DNA of 64,000 bases from Yamagishiella unicocca. Taxonomy: Eukaryota > Chlorophyta > Chlorophyceae > Chlamydomonadales > Volvocaceae. Made by a program: the position numbers and the translations under genes. Below are positions 49,231-60,262 of the stretch, one piece after another. The stretch's first letter is position 1, and each line of letters begins with the position of its first letter. Location: positions 62,001-126,000 of the forward strand of contig BDSL01000085.1 of NCBI GenBank assembly GCA_003116995.1, in the 5' to 3' direction. Under the pieces are notes generated by a model. It made no database searches. It saw nothing but the letters and a program-made list of their open reading frames with translations, and was not told the origin of the DNA.

Positions 49231-50972
49231 ATGCTGTCTCTCCAGGTGACAGATGGTGTAGCATCCCTGTTAGAGGAAACGGCAAGCTGCTCTAGCGTTC
49301 CGGGGGTAAGTGCAGCAGTACAGTGTAGCGCAATCTGTTATCACCGACTTGAGCGAACTGCTTCGTAAACAATGCAGACGGTGAGGGAAGATGCCCTCAA
49401 GCTGCAAGGCGCCGACAGGATCGCGTGGGATGATCTCAAGCGAGTTGTTGATGAGTACAGGTGAATTCAGATCAGCTATGTGGTGTAGATCAGCTACGTG
49501 GTGTAGCAAATGCAGAAGCTGTCGATTGACACCGTGTCAACCTCTGGAGTTCAGGAAAGCGAATCCGGGCAAAGCTGTCTACCTTCACCAATTATGTTCA
49601 GAGAAGGACATCATACTACCAGCACCCCCGCCAAAGGCGAAAAGTGCCGAGCTGAAGGCGCGACTGGCGCGATTGCAGGACGACCTGGACAACAAAAGGT
49701 GCGCTGGGGAGGGCAGCAAAGCCTACTATGCATGCAACAATACCTGAAAACCTTGATCATGCGGCCAGGTACCTGGAAATGGTGTCGGACATAACTGAGA
49801 ACGAGCGCAAGGCGGATGAGATGCGCGACTCAATCTTGCCAACGTCGCGGCTGCAACTCTCGTACGGGGCACACGTGCTCGTCACCATGTTCACCTTCTG
49901 GGCCGTAGCGTACTACGGCAGCAAGTTGTACCTGTCGTACGACGAACTCTGGGTACGTGCTGCTCCTTACCTCTGGCGCCACGCGCCATATGTGCGTCCT
50001 TGCGTACCCAGCGGATATTCCACCTTAGCAACAGAGACGCCGCCATCGCTTTATGCTGCGTCCAGCGATATATCATGTTTAGAACCACCATCACTGTAGG
50101 CTGGGCTGGCGGGTGCGCTGGGCCTCACTCTGGGGATGCTGGTGGAGACGCTGCTGCTCATCATCCGAACCAACACGCCGGTCCCGCTGGAGGAAAGGTG
50201 CGGGCGGGAGGGGGAGCCGGGCTTAGAGGCGCGGCTGGCAGGCCTCGCTTGCCTTACCCAACGTGCTGCCAGCTGCGGAAGGGAGTGGGGTGGTGTTTAA
50301 AAACCGTTTTACGCAACGGGACAAAATAGTTGGCGCACGGTCGGCGTACACCAATTTTGTGGGCGCATGCTGGAGCACTGGAACTGACTACCGGCAAACC
50401 TGTGGAGGCGGCCTGTCGGAGCAGTGTAAAAGAAAAGAAATAGAAAAGGATAAGCAAACGCGCGGTGACGTGCAACGCGTATGACGGAGAAACGGGTGGG
50501 CGGAAGTGGGGTGGGTGGGTGCTGGGTGGGCGGCAGTATGCACTGTTCCGCTGGTCCATTGCCCATTCTGCGCGCTCTTGACTGTCGGGAGCTCAGGAAA
50601 GTGTTGAGTCGCAGAGTGAGGTGGTGTTCTCTCACCGCTGCCGCGGTGATGCATGACACGCCGCGTTGGCGCCGGGTCGTGCTCTACGCGCCGCCCGGAC
50701 TGTTCATTCCCCGATGTGGAGCTTCGCGGCTTAGCGGAAACGACACACTGCGTCGTGCCTCGTGCCAATTTGCTGCATTGGCCTCGCATCGTCCTCCTCG
50801 CAGGATGCCGGACCTGTTCGACAAGGCCAAGGTGACGGAGACGTTCAACCTGGTGCGGGAGATGAAGAAGGAGGAGGCGCAGAAGAAGAAGAGCCAACGC
50901 GCCGCAGCCAAGCAACAGCAACTGCAGGAGAAGGCGGCGGCGGCGGGGCCGGACAGCAAGAAGGCGCGGTGA
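49231..50972 (+). CDS. VMA12: VMA12/TMEM199-like V-ATPase assembly factor
   Basis: Six exons join in phase: 49,231-49,305; 49,378-49,460; 49,555-49,698; 49,769-49,952; 50,100-50,197; 50,804-50,972. They give 250 residues. After a helical N-terminus comes VYLHQLCSEKDIILP with a proline loop, then ELKARLARLQDDLDNKRYLEM, a charged helix, and two membrane helices (about FTFWAVAYYGSKLYLSY and GLAGALGLTLGMLVETLLLI). This is the VMA12/TMEM199 arrangement: cytosolic N-terminal domain, then a two-helix hairpin in the ER membrane. VMA12 helps assemble the V0 sector of the proton-pumping V-ATPase in the ER. The last exon adds a Lys/Glu/Gln-rich tail ending KKAR, a dilysine KKxx ER-retrieval signal. The start ATG at 49,231 is chosen because its exon ends in a GTAAGT donor that joins in phase. 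Confidence 0.8.
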
Positions 50973-52753
50973 CAGCGGGGGGCCCGGACAGCAGGAAGGC
51001 GGCGATGACAGCGGGGGCGAATAGGCGGATACGTGCATGGCCGACGATAGCAACTCGTAAGCGCCGCATTGGAGGGGAGTTATCATTGGGCTTTGGCTGT
51101 TGGGGACGGCCGTGTCGGGAGGGAGGCCGGCAGGCCGGCCAACAGAACCGCGATGTTGTGGAATTCCGCTGGGCTGCTTTACGACCCCATATCTCGTTAG
51201 TTAAGGCTTCAGCTGGAGCGAAGCGGCGAGCAGCAACCTTCTTCGCCTGGCAGGCTTGGCAGCGGAGTGGGAGGCACCGGTCATGCTGCTGCGCCGGTAG
51301 TAACAACCTGTCGCAGGGGAGTTGGTTGGGCCTGGCTGAACGGTAAGCCGCCGGGAGGTGGCCCTTCCGAAGAGGCAAAGGGAAACGAACGGCGCGCATT
51401 TGCATGGGTACCGTGCTGCGGCAGCTTTGTGCGTTTAGACAGAGGCTGCGCGATGAAGGAGCCAATTCACCGCATCCGTTGACGGGCCGGGTGCCGCTAT
51501 GAGGAAGGGAAGGCCGGGCGGCCGCCTTTCAGTAGCGCGCGTGCGCAGGGGTCGCCCGGAACGTACGGCCGCGTGCGTCCATCGGGATGAACGGCTGGCT
51601 TCATTCGAATTTCTCGGAGGAACCATGAGCTGCAAGGGCCCGAGTAGGGCCTCGCTCTCAGGTGGGGGCAAGGGGCGGGAAGTGGATATGCCAAGAATTG
51701 AACATGGGGAAGGCGTGGATGATGGATGCCGGAGGTGCAGCAGAGCATGGCGCCATGGCTACCGCGTCTCACATGCAGGGGGCAGCCAGGGCAGGGCAGG
51801 CAGCAGCGACCCACAGGACATCAGCAGGAAGGCTATGGGACGTGTGACAAGAGTGTTAAAGGCGCCCTCAACTGCCGTTCTTGGCAGGGCCGTTTTCTTG
51901 GAAGGTGCGAGGGGCGGGTGCGGGGCAGCCGTTGGAATCATGCAGAGATGCGGTCCGTCGCGGCCCCACCCCGAATCAGCTGGCGCCCCAGCACCCGGAC
52001 GAGATCGAAACTGCCTCAGGCATTGATCTTGCTTGCGGGTCGGTCATATCCTTCGGAGTGCGCCCTTGCCGCGCGCACCCGCCCGCGTCCAGCCGCCACC
52101 GCCACCGGTCCGTCCATCTCCCTGCCAGCTCCGGCACCGCCCATTCCGGAACCAGCCGGAGGCATACGGACTCCCAGGCCCTTTCTGTATCCCCCAAACC
52201 GAGTTTCTGGAGCCGCTTCTGCTTCTGCCTCCGAAACGAGGCGTTGGCCTAGCTGTTTCGGTGACGGTTGACCGTAGCCTGCCCCTCGGCGGCTCCGACA
52301 GCCGCAACAAAAAAGGGGCAGCAACAGCCGGCAGGAGGGGGAGGCAGCAGCCGAGCGCCATACCGAGCCGGCCCTGACGACCAGCAGCCTCCGAGGCACC
52401 CGCGAACATTTCCTCGTTGGCTGCCCGATGCACGACAACGCGGCTTGGGCTTCGCCGCCTCAGCAGCACCCGCAACGAAACCACAGCGATCCGGTTGACC
52501 CAGGTGTGATCGGACAGGATTCAGTAGGGCTGAAGGGAGAAACTAAACTGGACAGGTGCTCGTTGCCCGGCAAGCAAGGTCTCGCGCTCCACCTACACGT
52601 ACTCCGTAGTCACGTCTATGACGGTCTGTGAGCGTTCGGGGTGGGTGCTTGTGTGCGCTAGATATACAGTAGCCATAACATAGCAGCATCCGTTCCTCAC
52701 CAGAGCCGTCATCCTCCCCCGTCTAGCTTATCATTTAGCTGGGGTCTCTCGCG
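50973..52753. other. Intergenic region
   Basis: About 1.8 kb. Several open frames exist on both strands but they are GC-driven, overlap one another and show no motif or splice pattern. It should contain the 3' end of the VMA12-like gene and the promoter of the Gln-rich gene. Confidence 0.5.
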
Positions 52754-55700
52754 ATGCCACCATCTCGGGGCCTGCCTCGTGCCGCGCCCCAGCCCTTCCC
52801 CTTCCCACCCGCCACCCGCTGTGCAACAGGCGTGCCCCCGCTGCCCCTCCAGCACAGCCCCCACTTGCTGGCCCCCCGGCACAGCTACACCGGCTCTGCC
52901 GCTCCGGCCGCCCCCGCCACCCCGCCTGCTTCACCCCTGCTGCACGCGCACGACAGCACCTTCGCGGACAGACACCAGTACCAGCAGCAGCAGACCCCTC
53001 CGCAGCAGTATCCTCATCCACCCCCGCCGCCATACCAGCACCAGCAACACCATGGAACACCGCACAACCCACCTCTGCCATCCGCCCAGCACCCTCAGCA
53101 GCACTGGCAGCAGCCGCAGCAGTCCCAACACGCCACTCCTTGGGCCCCACAGCCTCAGCCTCAGCAGCAACACCAAGCACCGGCGGCCCCGCTGCCGCCC
53201 CACCTCGACCAGCAGCAACAACATCAACAGCCACCGGGAAGCTGCTGGCTCAGTGACCAGCACGGCAACTCTGAATCTGGAGCGCCACCTGCAACCGGCC
53301 CCTTTTCTCCTGCTGCGCCGAACGCACCATGGTCGCTAGCTGGCTCAGGCAGCAACGACCACAGCAGCGGTGAGGGCACCGTTGCCCCGTGGCGTTCACT
53401 GCAACAGCAGCAGCAACACGGCCAGCAGTACCAGCAGCAGCAGCTGGCTGCGTCCGCACCACCCGTCACCGGGGGTTCTTCCGCGGAGCCCCACCAGGAC
53501 GCCTCGGCGGGGAACACGCTCGGGCCTGGCGGGCCCCCTGACGTCATCATGCGGCAGCAGCAGCAGCAGCCCTGGCAGCAGCAGCAGCAGCATGAGCCCC
53601 ATGCGCCAAACCTGCAACTCCCGCATCACCAGCAGCAGCCCGCCTGGCCGCAGCAGCACCAGCAGCAGCACCAGCACCCGCCACCGGATGTGTGGCAGCA
53701 GCAGCAGCAGTTGTTACTGCCGTCCCTGCAGCACCAGCCGCACCCCGCTGCGGCACCGGACTACCCCGAACCGGCCGTGGCCGCCCCTGTCGGCGTACGG
53801 CAGTGGCACTACTACCACATCCTGCGCTGGCAAGCCACCGCCAACCACATCCTGTTCTACCTGGTGGACGAGCAGTACGAAGCGGAATTGGCGGTTGTGG
53901 TGAGTAGTGGCGGCTGGCGGTTGACGAAGCCACGCTGGACGCCGCCTGAGGCCTGTCCCCTCCCCACCCGCCCCGCCCTGCCTTCCCCGCCGCCAGGGCA
54001 CCGACCTGCGCTTCTCCGGCCACTTCATCTATTCCACGCTGCCGGACTGCCCCGTGGTGGGCAGCCCGCTGCGCTGCACGAACCGCAACCGAGTGATGGA
54101 CTGGCTGGCGGCCCAGGGCGCGGGTACGTCGGGCGGGGCGGCGTCGGGGGCAACTCAAGTGACTTCCAATCGACCAGGGGGAGAATGGATCAGGCAAACT
54201 GCAGGGACGAGACGGAAGGTTTCGTTGCTGTTGGGCTCCCTTTCCGATGCGGCAGTCGATGTATTATGGTTCGCGATATCGCCGCAGATCCTGTCGATGC
54301 TGATAGTGCTGCGGTAATGTCGTTGTTGCTATTCTTGCCGGTGGTGGTGGTGGTGTCGCAGTCGAGGCCGCTGACGCCTCCAGACTAGACATCCCTGAGC
54401 TGAGACCGCACGAGCTGGAGCTGCTGGAGTCGTCGGACCCGCTCTACTCGCGGCCGCCGGAGGCAGTCCTGGATAGGTGCGTGGGTCGGTGGGTCGGTGG
54501 GTCGGTGCATGGGGCTGCGGGGGAGACGACACAGGACCCTGGGAACGGAGAAGATGGCTCGCCCTCCCTCCGCGTCAAGGATTTTTCGATCCCGGATTTC
54601 CTCCCTCCCCTCCGAATCCGCAGGCAGTACGTATCGTGGCGGGAGGAGGTGAGCGTGCTGGCTGACGGCCGCCACCTGAAACAGTTTTGGCTGGTGGCGC
54701 CTCCAGGGAGGGGTAACTGCCCGGAACGCCTGGTGGTGACTGCGGAGGACAGCCACCGAAGAGACAGGTGCGGAGGGGAGGGTGGGGGCCTGGGAACCGG
54801 GGGGGGGGTTGGTTATGTGGACGAGCCAGGAGCCGCGTCCCGTTCCGGACCGTGCGATTTCCCGAGCCGCTGGCCCCTTGCCCCTGCAGCCACCCGGCCT
54901 ACCATTCCCCCTTTGACGTGTATAGAATTTTAAACCTTGAATTAAACCCACCGATCGCCCTCAACAATATACTGTGTGCAGGCGCTACACGTACAAGGCG
55001 CTGCCCGAGTTTGGCGGGTTCGTGTTTGAGAACGGCAACTGCGCCAAGGTAAAGACGCGGTCGGCGGCAGACGGCACCCGGCGGCGGGTGCGTTGCCCTC
55101 AGCCACCCCTGGACCACAACCTTGCGTCCACCACTCTTGCACCATGACGCACGCGCTGCCGTACGCCTGGATCCGAACCATTTGAAATTTTGAATGCTCT
55201 TTGTCCGCGGGTGCAGGAGTGGCTGGATTTCATCGTGGGGAAGCTGTCTCGCCCCGCTCCCCGGCCCGTCAAAATCACACAGACCTCGCGACGCAAGACA
55301 CTGCCCACACCGGTGAGTGATGGAGCCCCTAGCTGGCCTGCAGAGGCCAAGTGTCTTCCAGCCTGCCCGCTCCATGGCTGTGTGTGACACCGTGCCGGCG
55401 ATTGGGCCCTACCCAGGGCCCGCATCGCCTGCAATCCCCTGCCATGCCTACCGCGCCAAAGCCGTGGCTTCACAGCCCTTCCCCCATCGCCGACCGTCAG
55501 CTACAACCGTTCCGTCCATAACCTCGTCCGCTTCGCCAACCCGCCTGCCCTTCCCCCCGGATTTCCTCTGCAGCACCGGCGGCCTCCCCTCGGATGGCAG
55601 CAACATCAGCACCAGCGCCAGACCACCCCGCCCGCCTCGCCCCACAGCACAGCATCCCCCCTACTGCATCTCACATCCAGCCTGGGTGGCGCCGCGAGCC

Positions 55701-58228
55701 TCGCTGGCGGCGGCGGCGGCGGTGGCGGGTGTGCGCCGCTCCCGGCCGCCAGCAGCGCCAGCAGCGACCACCGTAGCGGCGGCGGCGGCGCCCCGGGCAG
55801 CTGGGCGGACTTCACGGCCTCCCACGCGGCTAGCGGGTGCGATCCCTTCGCTCCCGGCTCCAGGGACGGCATAGCGGTGGGCGGGCAGCTCCCGCTTCAG
55901 CTCCCGCTCCGAAACCCGCAACAGGTGCACCAGGAGAGCCCAGGCCCACCCTGCTGGTCGGCCCCCGGCCCCCCGGTCCCGTGGGACGCTCATGCTGCTA
56001 CGGCTGCCGCTGCTGTTGCCGCCCGGGGCGCAGTGCCGCAGCCGTGGCCCAGAACACCCGAACCCAGCTCTGGCGGGCAGCATGACTCAGCCGCCGGTTC
56101 GCAACCCTACCGGCCAGCTGGGTAAGGAGGTCGCGGGGGGCCGGGAGGAGCTGAGGGGCGCTGAGGGGAGCTGAGGGGAGCTGAGGGAGCTGAGGGGAGC
56201 TGAGGGAGCTGAGGGGAGCTGAGGGGAGCTGAGGGGAGCTGAGGGAGCTGAGGGGAGCTGAGGGGAGCTGAGGGGAGCTGAGGGGAGCTGAGGGGAGCTG
56301 AGGGGAGCTGAGGGGAGCTGAGGGGAGCTGAGGGGAGCTGAGGGGAGCTGAGGGGAGCTGAGGGGAGCTGAGGGGAGCTGAGGGGAGCTGAGGGGAGCTG
56401 AGGGGAGCTGAGGGGAGCTGAGGGGAGCTGAGGGGAGCTGAGGGGAGCTGAGGGGAGCTGAGGGGAGCTGAGGGGAGCTGAGGGGAGCTGAGGGGAGCTG
56501 AGGGGAGCTGAGGGGAGCTGAGGGGAGATGAGGGGAGATGAGGGGAGATGAAGGGAGCTGAGGGGAGCTGAGGGGAGCTGAGGGGAGCTGAGGGGAGCTG
56601 AGGGGAGATGAGGGGAGATGAGGGGAGCTGAGGGGAGCTGAGGGGAGCTGAGGGGAGCTGAGCGCTTGCCTGGGAGCGGGGCGCCCAAGCCTGCCTGCCT
56701 GTACTCCCCGTTATAACCTCCCCCCCTTCGTCCTGCCCGCAGACTCGCTCCGCCACCCTGGGGACCAGAGGCAGCTGCGGCGCAGGCGAGCTCGGACCAG
56801 TGCGCGCCCCCATCCCTGGAGCGCACCGACCCGCACTCGGCCGGCGGCATGGTTCCGGGACCGCAACCCCACCACCACCATCACCACCACCATCAAGGTC
56901 ACCACCACCAAGAGCAAGACCCTCCCATGTCGCAGTTGCAGCTCGGTTCCAAGGACGACGACGGGGAGGAGGAGGCGCAGCGGGAGCTCACTAGGTGGCT
57001 GCTGCAGGCCGGGGCGGGGCCGGGGGACAGGGGCAGCTCCGGCGGCGGCTCGCTGTCGGGCCCCGAGGCCGCGGCCATAGCCTGGTCCGCCGCGGGGGAG
57101 GAGTGCGGCTCGTGTCGGGTGTTCAGCCCCGACTTGGGCCTGGGGCTAGGCCCCAACCTTGGTCTGGACTGCTGCCCGCCGGATCCGGATCCGGACTTCG
57201 ACCCCTTCACGGCGCCGGACGTGCGGGCGGCGTTCCAGCGCAGCGCGGAGCTGCTGGAGTGGGTGGCAGGTGGGGTGCATGGGGTGGGGTGGAGGGGGGG
57301 GTGGAGGGGGGGTGGAGGGGGGGGTGCATGGGGTGGGGTGGAGGGGCTGCAAGTGGGGGTTTGGGTGGGTAAGGGCATTTGATGCGGTCGGGGTGCGGTG
57401 CCGGGTAGCAGACCTGCCGTGTGGCAGTCTTGCAGTCGAAGTCGCACAGCAGACCGGGCGCCATCGGGACTTGCGCTCATTAGTTGACGTACCGAGAGCC
57501 ACTGCCTGCCCCAATCCAACGGCCCCTGCCAGCCTGACTGCCGCCGCCCGCCCCGCCCCCAACCCCTCCGGCCCCCACCCGCTGCCGTCCGTGCCCTCCC
57601 AGGAGTGCCCGACCCAGCCACTGCAGCCACATTCCACACCTGGGCCGCGCAGCTTGCTGCCTTCGCCGCCTCCAAAACCACCACCACAACCATCACCACA
57701 ACCACCACCACCAGGCATGCCGCCACAGCCCACGGCGACCCCAGTGTGACCCCCCAAGAAGACCCGGCCGAGGGCGGCCCAGGCGGCGCTCGTTGCCCCC
57801 ACGGCTCCGGAACCAACATCACCTCATCCGCCATGGATGCCGACTCCGTCCAGGCCCGCATCCACCACCCGCTTCCACTCGAGTCCTCGCCTACGAACCC
57901 TGCCGCTGGAGCCGCAGCCGCACGCCACCCTCCGGCCGCTTCCGACCCGGGCTGCGGCGGCAGTCTCACGGCAGGCGGTGCGGGTGCTCCCTCAGAGTCT
58001 GAGGTGCTGGGGATACTGCACACGCTCGCTCACTCCCGCCTCAACCTGCGGCTGTGCATACTGCTGGGGGACTCGGTGGCGCGGCTGCGGGCCTGCGGCG
58101 GTAGCTCCGAGGTGGTGGCGGCGGCGTACCGTGTGTCGGGGGGGTGGCACCAGGTGGCGGCGGCGGCGCTGAGTACGGCAACTGCGGCGCTGCAGGCCCA
58201 GCGAGAACACGACCCGATGCAGAGCTAG
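52754..58228 (+). CDS. Unrecognised Gln/Pro/His-rich protein
   Basis: Nine exons join in phase: 52,754-53,899; 53,997-54,123; 54,362-54,476; 54,624-54,767; 54,982-55,048; 55,217-55,312; 55,574-56,121; 56,743-57,269; 57,603-58,228. They give about 1,131 residues. Residues 1 to about 350 are dominated by Gln, Pro, His and Ala with poly-Gln runs. Residues about 355-600 (exons 1 end to 6) are ordinary folded-type sequence, rich in Trp, Tyr and Phe: RQWHYYHILRWQATANHILF, FIYSTLPDCPVVG, YVSWREEVSVLADG and FENGNCAKEWLDFI. The rest is Gly/Ser/Pro/Ala-rich with an eight-His run, and a helical segment near the end (ILHTLAHSRLNLRLCILLGD). I do not recognise the family. Gln-rich flanks around one compact domain are common in transcription or RNA regulators, which is only a suggestion. 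Confidence 0.7.
56148..56661. repeat. G-rich 10-bp minisatellite, about 51 copies, in an intron
   Basis: The unit AGCTGAGGGG is repeated almost perfectly; a few 9-bp units occur at the left end and several AGATGAGGGG variants near 56,520-56,620. It fills most of the 621-bp intron (56,122-56,742) of the Gln-rich gene. GGGG recurs every 10 bases on the coding strand. Confidence 0.97.
57270..57602. other. Last intron of the Gln-rich gene, G-rich at its start
   Basis: A 333-bp intron opening GTGGGG, with imperfect GGTGGAGGGG/GGGGTGCATG repeats to about 57,345 and a normal pyrimidine-rich end. Confidence 0.6.
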
Positions 58229-58246
58229 GATGAAGGCTTGACGGGG

Positions 58247-58358
58247 CTGGTGTTGTGGTAGGGGTCGGGGAGGGCTGGTGTTGTGGTAGGGGTCGGGGAG
58301 GGCTGGTGTTGTGGTAGGGGTCGGGGAGGGCTGGTGTTGTGGTAGGGGTCGGGGAAGG
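58247..58358. repeat. 28-bp minisatellite, four copies, just after the Gln-rich gene
   Basis: Units starting CTGGTGTTGTGGTAGGGGTC begin at 58,247, 58,275, 58,303 and 58,331; only the last is slightly altered. The array begins 19 bases after the stop codon, so it probably lies in the 3' untranslated region. Confidence 0.95.
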
Positions 58359-60262
58359 CAAGGAGTGCGGCGAGGATGCAGGGGCCGGGGTGGCTGGCTG
58401 GTGCTCTGTGGAAAGGGGCTGGCGGAAGAGCGTGGGTCGAGTAAGCAAGCACGTGGGGATGCATAAGACCTGCGTTTTGCTCGGTGAAGAAGCGAGGCGC
58501 CCCACATACCTGTTAGGGGATTGGAAATACTCGGTAGAGGTACGTAGCTTTACTAACCCGATGTTTAACATTCAGTCGGCGGCTGGCCGGGGCGGGGCGG
58601 GGCGGGGCGGGTTCACACCGGAGGCGCCGAGCACCACGATAGGCGGCGCCAAGGACCCAGTTGGGTGCGGGGCCGGATAGTCGCGGTAGTGGCAGATGGT
58701 GCGGCGGCGGAAGGGCCGGTCACGGGTTGGGTTGGGACACGGAGCTACGACGCCCGCGGCGCGCCTGCGAACCAGTAACTGCTAAAGGGTAACTGCTAAC
58801 CAGCAACTGCATAATTTGTGCGGGGCGGGGAAGGCTGCTTGTCAGTCTGTACTCCGGTGCGAGGCCGCCACTTGTGGAGGTCAGTGCGGGCCCGGGTCCG
58901 CAGCTGCCGAGGGAGGGCGCTTGCTGCTAGGGACCTAGACGCGGCAGTGTCTGTGCTTGTTTGTGTGTGCTCGCGGCATCGTGCGTGACTGCTGGCACTG
59001 CATGATCGGGCAGGGCTGGGCGGGTTCGTACGTGCGGGATCAATCGAGCCTTGTCCCTCTTGTGCAAGTGTACGGCGCAGGTGGGACCGAGGGGCTGCTC
59101 TGCAGGGCACGTGTTTATTCCTTTTTCACACGAGGCTGGGTTATGAGAGCCCGACCGGGTGCCAGACACGGAGCAGCAGCAGCTTTTCCTGCCGCCCTGC
59201 ACCACGTTTTCAGCGGCGTGCCTGTTACCTCGAATTATTGGACGGACAGCACGCGACAGCGGTGTTGTCGATGAACGACGGAATGACAACATTGCTATAC
59301 CCTGCCGTGCTAAGAGATGTCCCGCACTACGGCAGGCCTGCTTGATCAAGTGCGTGTCAGATTGTTGACCTGGCGTTTGAAAGCATGCCCAATATGACTT
59401 CCATCCTTAGAATGTGTCCGAAAAGGCTGGCAGCGTGGTGGCCCATGCACGCTGCTTAGCTCAGGACCACACCCCCCGGACGATGCGTGTCCGAACGATA
59501 TCGACTTTCCACCAGGCATGCAGTTTAGATTTAGAAAACCCTTTCCTCGGGCGAAGGGGAGGAGTGCTGTTGCAAGCTGGTTTCCATATGCCCATGCGCA
59601 TAACCACCATTGTACACAAGCTGCATGGCCATGCCGTAAGGTCCCCCTATCGCTTTTTCGCACTTAAGGGTGACATTGCCATGCGAGGACTTTTAACTGC
59701 CAGCACCTCGTCCACGCCCCTTGCTGGTTTCTTACCCCTTACTATTACTCTCCACCATTTCTCTTTATTTCAGAAGTTCATGAGCACAGATACATATCAC
59801 ATACATTTTCACACCTGCAAATGCTCCCACACCGACTGGCAGGTTGATGCAGGAAACGTATTATGTTTGCCAGATCACGCTGTGAGCACAAGCATATACC
59901 TTTGGTTGCACAAACCTCAGCCACGCATATGTAAGGCTTTGCGTGGTAAGTCTGGTGCCCATGTTTCCAGAACCTTTCAGAAACGCCAGGAAGCAGGAAC
60001 GACACAATAGAGCGCCGTAATTATTCGGCGTAATAATTCGAAACTTGTTCGCAACTCCGTCGGTGTCAGCCAGCGCATCATGTTCCACTGAGCTCGCAAA
60101 GTGCATGAGTCGTACGGCGTTTCCGTACGTTGCTGACACGTTGCTGACGTCCGAGTGTATGGCGCGCTTCTCAACTCATTCCATACACTCGCTAGTAACT
60201 TTCACATAAGCAAACATCGCGAACACTGCAACTCCCCCATTGGGGTCAATTAGCCACACGTT
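58359..60262. other. Intergenic region
   Basis: About 1.9 kb before the bZIP gene, A+T-richer in its second half. A 198-codon plus-strand frame at 59,414-60,010 has no family resemblance and is probably chance. It must include the bZIP promoter. Confidence 0.5.

Noticed and set aside
55998..56850. Two long minus-strand reading frames through the minisatellite (Ser/Pro/Leu repeats)
   Set aside because: They arise because the 10-bp unit stays open in several frames; they overlap an intron and exons of the plus-strand gene and have no family resemblance.
59414..60010. 198-codon plus-strand frame upstream of the bZIP gene
   Set aside because: No domain, irregular composition, no splice or expression support; likely chance in an A+T-richer region.
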